From: Flavobacteriaceae bacterium UBA2000
GTDB taxonomy: Bacteria > Bacteroidota > Bacteroidia > Flavobacteriales > Flavobacteriaceae
NCBI GenBank assembly: GCA_002335345.1
Contig: DDCS01000058.1
Span: 1 to 13,944, forward strand
Direction of reading: 5' to 3'
DNA length: 13,944 bases
Part shown: positions 1-7,024 of the stretch, in pieces
Numbering within the stretch: position 1 is the first letter of the stretch
Layout: every line of letters starts with the position of its first letter
The notes under the pieces: generated by a model
Databases searched by the model: none
Told to the model about the DNA's origin: nothing
The model's input: only the letters and a program-made list of their open reading frames with translations
Position numbers and translations under genes: made by a program

Positions 1-1
1 A

Positions 2-1030
2 CCCCGCGTTGTATACCTGGGCACAGCCACCCAAAATCACCAAAATAACACCCCCGACACCTCTTCTGGGCTGATCAGTCGCCTTCAACTTTGGGGTTAT
101 CCTGTATTTTTTGCCTCGAGTTATCAGACTGGGTTCACTCGTCTCTTCCATATGATTTGGGTTGTCCTGGCACAAGTTAATCGGCACTCAATCGTCCTTA
201 TTGACACCTATAGCACGTCCAATTTTTATGGCGCTATTTTGCTTTCATGGCTGATCCGCCTTAAAAGAGCGCCGTACATTCCCATTCTGCACGGCGGTAA
301 TTTGCCCCAGCGCATGAACAGCGCGAGTCGTCTGATTCAGCAATATTTTATTAAAGCCAAGGCGCTTATTGCCCCATCGGAATATCTCGCTGAGGTCGCC
401 CGCGCGCAGAACTGGCCCGTTCAAGTCATCCCGAACGGCCTGAACCTCACTGATTACCCCAAATCAGCCCCAAACCCACTAACGCCCCTAAAGCCCGTGC
501 TTTTATGGGTTCGTGCTTTTGACCATATCTACCGCCCAATGCTCGCTTTGAAGGCCCTCAAAATCCTGAAACAAAATCATCCCGAGGCAGAACTCTACAT
601 GGTCGGCCCGGACAAAGACGGTAGTTTGGCTGCGTGTAAAGAATTCGCGAAAAGACATCATTTAAAGGTCCACTTCACGGGTAAGCTCTCCAAAAAGCAG
701 TGGACCCAACGCGCCGCTAAAGCCTCAGTTTTTCTCAATACCAGCGCTATAGACAATGCCCCAGTCAGCGTCGTTGAGGCCATGGCTTTAGGGCTCCCGG
801 TGGTGAGTAGCACGGTAGGAGGGCTTCCTTATTTAATCGAACATAAACGCTCGGGCTTTTTGATTCCTGAGACTGAAGAAGCCTTGATGGCGACTCAATT
901 CGCGACAACCATTGCTGATTTACTTCAAGGGCATTATGATTTAGGGTTCATAACGGATCTTGCGCGATCAAAGGCCGCGTTACACGACTGGTCCAAGGTG
1001 AGACTCCTTTGGGACGCTCTCTTGCGATAA
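2..1030 (+). CDS. Family 4 glycosyltransferase, 5' end outside the window
   Basis: The frame is open from base 2 with no stop, so the ATG at 152 is internal and the gene begins to the left of the window; 342 residues are visible. It is a GT-B fold retaining glycosyltransferase of family GT4, which would move a sugar from a nucleotide sugar to a growing surface glycan on the cytoplasmic side. Visible marks are an HGGNLP segment near visible residue 97, an IPNGLN segment near 143, and the C-terminal donor-site block VSVVEAMALGLPVVSS followed by GGLPYL (about 255-276). The usual EX7E pair reads D251-X7-E259; the first acid is Asp, which from memory is common in related Flavobacteriia enzymes. 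The next gene downstream is a sugar-phosphate transferase that primes polysaccharide synthesis, so a role in capsule or exopolysaccharide assembly is likely. Donor and acceptor cannot be read from sequence. Local GC varies: hand counts give 39/60 at 361-420 but 22/60 at 1261-1320 in the next gene. Confidence 0.9.
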   Translation, partial: PRVVYLGTATQNHQNNTPDTSSGLISRLQLWGYPVFFASSYQTGFTRLFHMIWVVLAQVNRHSIVLIDTYSTSNFYGAILLSWLIRLKRAPYIPILHGGNLPQRMNSASRLIQQYFIKAKALIAPSEYLAEVARAQNWPVQVIPNGLNLTDYPKSAPNPLTPLKPVLLWVRAFDHIYRPMLALKALKILKQNHPEAELYMVGPDKDGSLAACKEFAKRHHLKVHFTGKLSKKQWTQRAAKASVFLNTSAIDNAPVSVVEAMALGLPVVSSTVGGLPYLIEHKRSGFLIPETEEALMATQFATTIADLLQGHYDLGFITDLARSKAALHDWSKVRLLWDALLR

Positions 1031-1052
1031 TTAAAAACACACGTCATTTTTG
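1022..1052 (+). promoter_or_regulatory. Possible promoter for the glycosylphosphotransferase gene
   Basis: TTG at 1022-1024 is followed after 20 nt by CATTTTTG at 1045-1052. This matches the Bacteroidota -33/-7 pattern (TTG, about 19-23 nt, TAnnTTTG) with one mismatch in the -7 box. Transcription would start near 1059, about 64 nt before the ATG at 1123. The TTG overlaps the end of the preceding gene. The call rests only on pattern matching, and the 92-bp gap could equally be read through from upstream. Confidence 0.3.
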
Positions 1053-1122
1053 AGTTGAATAATAATATTATTTTGCCAATCACAGTGGGCAATCTATTTC
1101 AAAGTTTTCTACTTTTAACCCA

Positions 1123-2580
1123 ATGAATCTAAAAAAGACAAGAGTCAATTTTAACATCTCCGAACGCAAGATACTCCTCTGGGTATTTGATTTGATGGCC
1201 ATTGCGTTTACTGCAGGGCTCCTCGGAACTTTTGACTTTTTCACCTATTATAACACCTATGATTTTCCACTCCATCAAGGGCTGTTTTTGCTTTTGGTTT
1301 ATAGCTTTTTTGCTCAAGTTTTTGAGGCCTACGATCTGCACCGTTCTAGCCGATTTGATTTGATTTTATATCATATTATTTTGGCGATTTCATGGACCGT
1401 TCTCGTCTTTTTAATGACGCCAAAAATCACCCCTTTTTTACCTGAGCATCGTATTGATATCCTTTATTTTTATACGGCCATTCTTGTGGGGGTTGTTTTG
1501 TGGCGATTCTTATATATCAACCTTTTGATTAAGCCATGGTTTTACAAATGGGTGATTTTGGTGGCCAAAGAAAAAGATTTGGATGCCTTGGCTAAAGCAC
1601 TGATGAATTCGGATCCGCATTATAAAATTATTGGGTTCTTAGATTTGACTCAAAAGACTCGTGGCTCATCTCGAGAGGTCAAAAAAAATGTTTTCCTTTC
1701 AATGGGTAACCAAGAAAAGTCGCGACTCGACACGCAGCTCATTCCGTTAGTCTCCTTAGCGGAGCTCGAAGGGTTTATAAAACAACACGAGGTAAAAGAC
1801 ATAGTCGTGGCCAATAATTCTCGACAAAATTTGGCCTTGCCTTTATACCGCAGCTTGCTGGAGCTCTCCAAACAGGGGATTTCCATTAGAGATTACAACA
1901 AGGAATACGAGGCCATGAATGCACGCGTACCGATCCAACATGTTAAAAAGGAGTTTTATCGATTTTTTCCTTACCATCGTGCAAATCAAAATAGATTGTC
2001 TTTGTTTTTTCAGCGTGTAATCGATTTGTCTATTAGCACCATAGGGTTGCTTCTTTTTATGCCGGTATTGATCATCCTTATCGGCCTTTTAAATAAACTG
2101 TTTAATCGAGGACCTTTGTTTTATACCCAGAAAAGAGTAGGGCATAACGGGGAAAAATTTACCATTTATAAATTCCGCACTATGGCCGTGGACGCGGAGT
2201 TAAAGGGGCCGCAGTACACGACCAAAGACGATGCCCGGGTCACTTGGTTTGGACGAGTCATGCGCCGCCTGCGTATCGATGAGTTTCCCCAGCTACTCAA
2301 TATTCTCAAAGGGGAAATGAACATTATCGGTCCACGTCCCGAGCGCCCAGAATTTGTTAAAGATTTAAGCGAGCAAATTCCATTTTACGATGTGCGTCAT
2401 GTCATCAAACCGGGACTTACGGGTTGGGCGCAAGTGAATCATAATTATGGAACCAGCAAAGATGACGCCCTGATTAAACTTCAGTACGACTTGTACTACA
2501 TAAAAAATCGCTCGATTTTCTTGGATTTGAGCATCTACATTAAGACCCTCTCTACGGTCTTATTCATGCGCGGGCAGTAA
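1123..2580 (+). CDS. Polyprenyl glycosylphosphotransferase (WcaJ/WbaP-like sugar transferase)
   Basis: A large monotopic phosphoglycosyl transferase that loads a sugar-1-phosphate from a UDP-sugar onto undecaprenyl phosphate at the inner membrane, the first step of exopolysaccharide or O-antigen building. The 485 residues have the usual long-form layout: four N-terminal membrane segments (about 17-35, 52-66, 81-98, 112-134), a nucleotide-binding-like CoA_binding_3 middle domain (about 140-262), a re-entrant hydrophobic helix (about 299-325, with a Pro at 314), and the catalytic Bac_transf domain. In that domain the family blocks are intact: YKFRTM (349-354), RIDEFPQL with the catalytic Asp-Glu pair D386/E387, GPRPERPEF (403-411) and KPGLTGWAQVN (429-439). 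The ATG at 1123 is kept because the charged N-terminus leads straight into the first membrane helix; there is no Shine-Dalgarno sequence. The sugar (glucose, galactose or another) cannot be decided. Its last 21 bases overlap the end of the convergent downstream gene. Confidence 0.95.
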   Translation: MNLKKTRVNFNISERKILLWVFDLMAIAFTAGLLGTFDFFTYYNTYDFPLHQGLFLLLVYSFFAQVFEAYDLHRSSRFDLILYHIILAISWTVLVFLMTPKITPFLPEHRIDILYFYTAILVGVVLWRFLYINLLIKPWFYKWVILVAKEKDLDALAKALMNSDPHYKIIGFLDLTQKTRGSSREVKKNVFLSMGNQEKSRLDTQLIPLVSLAELEGFIKQHEVKDIVVANNSRQNLALPLYRSLLELSKQGISIRDYNKEYEAMNARVPIQHVKKEFYRFFPYHRANQNRLSLFFQRVIDLSISTIGLLLFMPVLIILIGLLNKLFNRGPLFYTQKRVGHNGEKFTIYKFRTMAVDAELKGPQYTTKDDARVTWFGRVMRRLRIDEFPQLLNILKGEMNIIGPRPERPEFVKDLSEQIPFYDVRHVIKPGLTGWAQVNHNYGTSKDDALIKLQYDLYYIKNRSIFLDLSIYIKTLSTVLFMRGQ

Positions 2581-3864
2581 TTTCGCTTCCTTTTTAAGGG
2601 CCGAATAACTGTATAAAAAGCGCACCAATAATCCTCCAATTAATGGCCAAAGCGTCGGGGCAAACGACTGCACCCCCGTAAACTGATGCATGATCATCAG
2701 CACCAGCATCAAGATCAAAAATAACTGGTAACTAGCGAGCCATCGCACACTTGACTTTTTAAAACTCAATACCCAAACCACTATTGATACAGGCATGGCC
2801 CAAAGCAAATTATAATTCATTTTGGTCGCAAAATGATCGGTTCCAAACCAAAGCAGCACCAATAAAACACCAATAAATCCGGTTAAGCTCCAGATAATGC
2901 GATCGGTGAGTATGCAGCGCTGGGCTCGTCCATGATCACGCCAGCTAATGAGAATCAAGCCAAGCCCCAAAAGACTCATAAAAAATAGGGGTGCGGTTAA
3001 AAATCCAATGACCCCAACATGGGATTCAGTGGGCAGTTCAGATTCCGCGCTAGACTTAGACCGTGTTTGGGCAACTGCACCTTCGCTCAAAACAGGGGCG
3101 AACAACATCACATCACTTTTAATTAGCGGCTGAGTCTCATCTGCCGTGTTTATTGTGGCCGAGGCATGCGCCTCGGCCACATACCTGGGTAAAAACTGAA
3201 ATTGCCAAGGCGTTGCGGGCACATCGACTACCGCGCCGATGGCAATGTCCATCCCAAGACTGCCCCAATCGTTATAGGGCACTTGACCTTGGATCAGTTG
3301 TCTGAAGCTCATTGGCGCGGGATCAAACCCATCCGTGTAATTTAGCTGATCCCCTAAATTACGGACCAACACATCCCGAATCCTTGTGGCGCAGTTATCA
3401 TTAAAGAAGTCGTAACGGTAGTCTTTATTGGCCGGTTCAGCATTCCATAACAAAAACGAAAACATACGGTCTCTTTGCTCGGTTTCAAGATTTAAAACCT
3501 GCTCGCGGACGCTGCGATTTTGTTTTTTATAGTAATTGATAAATCCCTGAAAATAGCCAGCACTTAAGGAATACAATAATTGTCCTTGAACAAATTTTCC
3601 GTAGAAATTTGGTGCGTTAAAGTCATAGGTCCCATAATTAAAAGTCCAGTCGATGTTATTGACGGGGTCTTTTACGCGAAAAGCGCTATGACCAAATCGA
3701 TCGTATAGGGCTGTCCCAGGTCCTACGGTTAATATGCTGATTGTAGCTTCCTTTGATAAAGTCTGTTGCTCCTTAGTTTGAGTCAAAGCCAAAGGACTTT
3801 GTCCAAAGACCATAAACAACATCAAAGCGCCCACCCGGGCCTGAAAGGCCTTCTTAAAAATCAT
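2560..3864 (-). CDS. Lnb-like DUF4105 membrane protein (putative lipoprotein N-acyltransferase)
   Basis: The N-terminal half is a DUF4105 domain, the catalytic domain of Lnb, the lipoprotein N-acyltransferase described in Bacteroides. From the ATG at 3864 (434 residues) there is a signal peptide (KK, then a hydrophobic stretch at about 11-21), then the domain with FGHSAFR (H59) and YDFFNDNCATR (C158), which fit the family's His and Cys catalytic pair. A linker (about 232-282) leads to four or five membrane segments (about 285-307, 322-341, 353-367, 376-393, 400-419). The inferred role is acylation of the N-terminal cysteine of lipoproteins on the outer face of the inner membrane. The frame continues upstream to ATGs at 3924, 3921 and 3900, the first lying 15 bp after the porV2 stop; I prefer 3864 because the signal peptide then sits at the N-terminus, but 3924 is possible. 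It is probably co-transcribed with porV2. A strong inverted repeat lies in the linker. DUF4105 paralogues exist, so the exact activity is inferred. Confidence 0.8.
   Translation of the reverse strand: MIFKKAFQARVGALMLFMVFGQSPLALTQTKEQQTLSKEATISILTVGPGTALYDRFGHSAFRVKDPVNNIDWTFNYGTYDFNAPNFYGKFVQGQLLYSLSAGYFQGFINYYKKQNRSVREQVLNLETEQRDRMFSFLLWNAEPANKDYRYDFFNDNCATRIRDVLVRNLGDQLNYTDGFDPAPMSFRQLIQGQVPYNDWGSLGMDIAIGAVVDVPATPWQFQFLPRYVAEAHASATINTADETQPLIKSDVMLFAPVLSEGAVAQTRSKSSAESELPTESHVGVIGFLTAPLFFMSLLGLGLILISWRDHGRAQRCILTDRIIWSLTGFIGVLLVLLWFGTDHFATKMNYNLLWAMPVSIVVWVLSFKKSSVRWLASYQLFLILMLVLMIMHQFTGVQSFAPTLWPLIGGLLVRFLYSYSALKKEAKLLPAHE
3154..3181. repeat. 12-bp inverted repeat with 4-nt loop inside the Lnb-like gene
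   Basis: The arms TGTGGCCGAGGC (3154-3165) and GCCTCGGCCACA (3170-3181) are perfect reverse complements around the loop ATGC. The structure is GC-rich and would form a stable hairpin in either transcript. In the Lnb-like protein it encodes VAEAHASAT, at the start of the variable linker between the catalytic domain and the membrane segments. Neither side is followed by a T-run, so it does not look like an ordinary intrinsic terminator. Confidence 0.8.
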
Positions 3865-3939
3865 TGGGTGTAATCCTATAACTTTAGCCGATAGACTCAT
3901 TCGAGATTGATTAAGGGTCATCATTATGTTTGCGTAAAA

Positions 3940-5013
3940 TTATCTAAAATAAGACCAGTCTAAGGTCAAAGAAAAAATATTGCTGTACAAGGCCGTGCTT
4001 TGGTCGCCAATATCGGTCAATGCATAATCCACTTTGATGCCCTTGTATTTGAATCCAAGCCCTAGATTGGGTTGAAACTCTGTGGTGGTCTCGCCAAAAA
4101 TATCCACACCATTTTGAAGATTTCCTGCACCCATGCGCGCATAGACGATGTCGAGATAACCAAATTCTAGACCCAAGGCCGGAGTCATGCTAAACCCCTG
4201 AGTGGCTATGATATCATTGGTTTGAGTAAAGCGCATATTCAAATCAAGCTCAGCGCGCAGGCTCATATCTGCGCGAAATTCCCAAAGGCGCGAGGCCCCG
4301 AGTTGTGCCTTGGGTAGGGTGAGTTCGGTCGTTTCAGGCGCTTCTTGATTTTGACCAAAAACAGCGCCAGAAATAGTACTAAAGGCCTCTTGATTGACTT
4401 GCCACGTATTGAATGTTGTGGTGATATCGCGCAACATGAGTCCAAACTGCCATCGATCTCGAATCTTGTATTGCATCCCAAGATCAAATCCAAAGCCCCA
4501 CGAACTGGCAAAATCGCCAATAATCCGACGGATGATTTTGGCATTACCCCCAAGCTCAATCCCCGAAAGCTGGAGTCTTTTGGCAAAGGAAAAAGTAAGC
4601 GCATAATCCGCGGCACTAAATAAAGTGATGTTATCATAATTGATATTGCCTTGACTGTCGATGAGTTGGGTCGTGTTTAAAATATTGTCTACCCCAAACC
4701 GAATTAATGAGATCCCCACGGCTCGGTCTTGATCCAAAGGCATGGCAAAAGCGGCGTAATCGTAGTTCGCTATATTGGCAAAGTAGGAGGCGTGCATGAG
4801 CCCCATTTGCTGGTCTTCTAAGGACAAAAGACCTGCCGGATTCCAATAACCCGAATGCACATCACCACTTGAAGCGACCACCGCACTGGCCATTCCTAAG
4901 GCCCCCGCATCGACACCAATATTCAAAAATTCATTCGAATATTTGCGGCTCGTTTGGGCGTTCAGCGTAACACTCAATAGGGCGAGCGTCCAAAAAATAA
5001 TTGGTCTTGTCAT
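3940..5013 (-). CDS. porV2: PorV2-type outer-membrane beta-barrel protein (PorV/PorQ family)
   Basis: A 357-residue outer-membrane protein of the PorV/PorQ (FadL-like barrel) family linked to type IX secretion. It has a clear signal peptide with likely cleavage after LNA (residue 19). The family N-terminal signature follows: NEFLNIGVDAGALGMASAVVA (about 27-47), then GYWNPAGLLSL (about 55-65), where the PorV family carries its YWNPA block. The rest alternates short hydrophobic strands, and the chain ends in WSYFR with a terminal aromatic residue, as expected for a Bam-inserted barrel. The SRKYSNEFLNIGVDA start and RRIIGDFASSWGFGFD segment (about residues 161-176) match from memory the PorV2 subgroup rather than PorV or PorQ proper. 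The subgroup's substrate is not established; PorV itself shuttles type IX cargo to the attachment complex. No other type IX gene is in the window. The 15-bp gap to the Lnb-like gene suggests one operon. Confidence 0.85.
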   Translation of the reverse strand: MTRPIIFWTLALLSVTLNAQTSRKYSNEFLNIGVDAGALGMASAVVASSGDVHSGYWNPAGLLSLEDQQMGLMHASYFANIANYDYAAFAMPLDQDRAVGISLIRFGVDNILNTTQLIDSQGNINYDNITLFSAADYALTFSFAKRLQLSGIELGGNAKIIRRIIGDFASSWGFGFDLGMQYKIRDRWQFGLMLRDITTTFNTWQVNQEAFSTISGAVFGQNQEAPETTELTLPKAQLGASRLWEFRADMSLRAELDLNMRFTQTNDIIATQGFSMTPALGLEFGYLDIVYARMGAGNLQNGVDIFGETTTEFQPNLGLGFKYKGIKVDYALTDIGDQSTALYSNIFSLTLDWSYFR

Positions 5014-5071
5014 AGCTCAAACAAATATCACACTATTTTTATGATTAATAAACTACATTTTAATTGGCTTA

Positions 5072-5103
5072 TTGCAGTAGGCCAAAATATCTTAGTACTT
5101 TTA
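5072..5103 (+). promoter_or_regulatory. Possible promoter for pssA
   Basis: TTG at 5072-5074 is followed after 21 nt by TACTTTTA at 5096-5103, one mismatch from the Bacteroidota -7 box TAnnTTTG. Transcription would start near 5110, about 12 nt before the ATG at 5122. If real, the site lies inside the longer open frame that begins at 5041 and excludes 5041 as the start of pssA. Confidence 0.35.
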
Positions 5104-5121
5104 TCCAAAGCAATACAAGCG

Positions 5122-5883
5122 ATGTTAAAACACCTACCCAATAGCATTACCGCACTAAATTTAATCTGTGGAACCGTAGCAGCACTTTTTGCCATATCTG
5201 GCGATTTAGTCATCGCGGTTTGGTTTATTGCAATAGGGATGGTTTTTGATTTTCTTGATGGTCTTGTCGCCCGCGCTTTGGGGGTTCAAAGTCCTTTAGG
5301 CGTGCAATTGGATAGTTTGGCTGACCTGATTACATTTGGTCTGGCCCCGAGTTTGATCTTACTGCAAATGATGCAACAAGCGTTTTATGGTCGGATGCGA
5401 CCACTAACCGATGTGTTTTCGGCCCGAGCATGGGAGGTGGGGCTGGAAACCTATTATCCTTTTCTGGCGCTTATCGTCCTTATAGCCTCGGCCGTTCGCT
5501 TGGCTCGATTCAATATCGATACCCGTCAAACTGAGCAGTTTATTGGTTTACCGACGCCTGCCAATGCCTTGCTTATATCGAGTCTTCCGCTAATTTTTGA
5601 ATATCATTATACGCCTTTAATCGCCGAACTATTGTTTAACAAATGGTTTTTAATTGGGATAACCCTATTTAGTGTTTATGCCTTGAATGCGCCTTGGCCA
5701 CTCATGTCGCTGAAACTAAAAAACACGGCCTGGCGAGAGAACAAGCAGCGGATCCTATTAGTGATTATCGCCCTTGTTGGGTTTTTCACCCTGGGCTATT
5801 TGGCCATTCCACTGGTGCTCTTAAGTTATATCGGCCTGTCCTTGCTCTGGCCCATGTCCAAAGCATCATCTGTCGATGCCTAG
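5122..5883 (+). CDS. pssA: CDP-diacylglycerol-serine O-phosphatidyltransferase
   Basis: An inner-membrane enzyme that joins CDP-diacylglycerol and serine to give phosphatidylserine, the precursor of phosphatidylethanolamine. The CDP-alcohol phosphatidyltransferase motif DGx2ARx8Gx3Dx3D is complete: D46 G47, A50 R51, G60, D64, D68, with the preceding D43. The type II PssA features RLARFN (126-131) and FIGLPTPANA (140-149) separate it from PgsA-type relatives. The protein is 253 residues with about seven or eight hydrophobic segments, normal for the family. The frame is open back to an ATG at 5041, but the family begins right at M-K-H-x-P-N-x-I-T, which here is MLKHLPNSIT from 5122; the extra 27 residues resemble nothing in the family and carry a promoter-like site. 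It diverges from porV2 and its stop codon shares a CTAG with the stop of lptB. Confidence 0.92.
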   Translation: MLKHLPNSITALNLICGTVAALFAISGDLVIAVWFIAIGMVFDFLDGLVARALGVQSPLGVQLDSLADLITFGLAPSLILLQMMQQAFYGRMRPLTDVFSARAWEVGLETYYPFLALIVLIASAVRLARFNIDTRQTEQFIGLPTPANALLISSLPLIFEYHYTPLIAELLFNKWFLIGITLFSVYALNAPWPLMSLKLKNTAWRENKQRILLVIIALVGFFTLGYLAIPLVLLSYIGLSLLWPMSKASSVDA

Positions 5884-6620
5884 AAGTGTAATTTCTTTTT
5901 GCGCAGTTCGAAGTTCTGTCCTAAATATACTTTACGGACCATTTCATCAGCAGCAAGTTCTTCAGGAATCCCTTGCTTGAGGATACTTCCTTCAAACATT
6001 AGATAGGTTCGGTCGGTGATGGCCAAAGTTTCCTGAACATTGTGATCGGTGATGAGAATCCCGATGTTTTTATTTTTGAGTTGGGCCACAATACGTTGAA
6101 TGTCCTCGACAGCCACTGGGTCTACACCGGCAAAGGGCTCGTCGAGCAAGATAAAATGAGGATCAGTGGCCAAGGCGCGTGCAATTTCGGTACGGCGGCG
6201 CTCCCCACCACTGAGTAGATCACCGCGATTGGTTCGGATATGTTGTAAGCCGAATTCATCAATTAAGGACTCCATTTTGGCTTCTTGTTCCGCCTTGCTG
6301 AGTTTCGTTAATTGTAAGACGCTCAAAATATTGTCCTCGATACTGAGTTTGCGAAAAACAGAAGCTTCCTGGGCTAAATACCCTATTCCGTTTTGAGCAC
6401 GTTTGTACATGGGGTAGGTGGTAATGTCTTGATCGTTCAAAAAGATGCGCCCACCATTGGGTTTGATCAGTCCTACAATCATATAAAATGACGTGGTTTT
6501 TCCAGCCCCGTTAGGGCCTAACAAGCCGACTATCTCTCCTTGATTGACTTCTAGGGATACGTTTTTTACCACCGAGCGGCCACGGTAAATCTTGTCTAAT
6601 TTTTCAGCGCGAAGTTTCAT
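5880..6620 (-). CDS. lptB: LPS export ABC transporter ATP-binding protein
   Basis: The cytoplasmic ATPase of the LptB2FGC transporter, which extracts LPS from the inner membrane and drives it along the Lpt bridge to the outer membrane. The 246 residues hold all ABC motifs: Walker A GPNGAGKT (35-42), Q-loop around Q84 in YLAQEASVF, signature LSGGERRR (136-143), Walker B ILLDEP (157-162) with E161, and the switch H193 in ITDHN. YLAQEASVFRKL and PFAGVDPVAVEDIQ are typical LptB blocks that set it apart from amino-acid transporter ATPases. The C-terminus after 230 is slightly longer than in E. coli and lysine-rich. It is last in the run kdsD-tatC-CMD-lptB, 49 bp after the CMD gene, and pairing with kdsD echoes the kdsD/lpt clusters of Proteobacteria. 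LptF, LptG, LptA and LptC are not in the window. Confidence 0.95.
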   Translation of the reverse strand: MKLRAEKLDKIYRGRSVVKNVSLEVNQGEIVGLLGPNGAGKTTSFYMIVGLIKPNGGRIFLNDQDITTYPMYKRAQNGIGYLAQEASVFRKLSIEDNILSVLQLTKLSKAEQEAKMESLIDEFGLQHIRTNRGDLLSGGERRRTEIARALATDPHFILLDEPFAGVDPVAVEDIQRIVAQLKNKNIGILITDHNVQETLAITDRTYLMFEGSILKQGIPEELAADEMVRKVYLGQNFELRKKKLHF

Positions 6621-6669
6621 AGAGGTTAATGCTAGGTGACCAATTAAAGCGAAGGTAATAATTATTTTA

Positions 6670-7020
6670 CTAGGAGGTTTGTCCGTTTAGATCATCCCAA
6701 AATTCGACGGCGCGCCGCAGATGCGGAATCACGATCGTGCCGCCAATCAGCAACGAAATACTCATGGCTTCCATAACTTCTTCTTTACTTATTCCCAGCT
6801 CATAACAGGTTTGCAAGTGATACTTAACACAATCGTCACAGCGCAACACTAGGGAGTTCCCAAGGCCCAAGAGCTCTTTGGTTTTCACGGAAAGATGACC
6901 TTCCATATACGCATTGGTATCCAGATTGAATACGCGTTTGATGACCTTCTGATCTTCTTGCATCAACCGCTCATTCATGCGCTGGCGATAAGCGTTAAAT
7001 TCTTCTACAGATTGCCCCAT
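6670..7020 (-). CDS. Carboxymuconolactone decarboxylase family protein (AhpD-like)
   Basis: A 116-residue all-helical protein of the CMD/AhpD family. The redox-type active site CDDCVKYH is present (C61, C64, H68), the CxxCxxxH pattern of AhpD-like thiol peroxidases and related proteins. This argues for a thiol-redox role rather than true decarboxylation of carboxymuconolactone. The part after it (about 78-100) has the usual helix with small residues, GGTIVIPHLRRA. It sits 4 bp after tatC and 49 bp before lptB on the same strand, so it is almost certainly co-transcribed with these envelope genes. The reason for the link is not known to me; a role in keeping exported or membrane-associated thiols reduced would be a guess. 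Substrate and partner reductase are unknown. Confidence 0.88.
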   Translation of the reverse strand: MGQSVEEFNAYRQRMNERLMQEDQKVIKRVFNLDTNAYMEGHLSVKTKELLGLGNSLVLRCDDCVKYHLQTCYELGISKEEVMEAMSISLLIGGTIVIPHLRRAVEFWDDLNGQTS

Positions 7021-7024
7021 AAGA

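Noticed and set aside
1061..1072. Perfect AT-only palindrome AATAATATTATT between the first two genes
   Set aside because: Short, purely AT and in an AT-rich gap; chance is likely and no second copy was noticed near other genes.
1068..1075. TTATTTTG as an alternative -7 box for the glycosylphosphotransferase gene
   Set aside because: One mismatch and no TTG at 19-23 nt upstream; the site ending at 1052 fits better.
4263..4637. 124-codon frame on the minus strand inside porV2 in another phase
   Set aside because: porV2 is well supported over its full length; the alternative peptide has no family features.
6621..6669. Separate promoter for lptB in the 49-bp gap
   Set aside because: No TAnnTTTG with a TTG at proper spacing; read-through from the operon is simpler.
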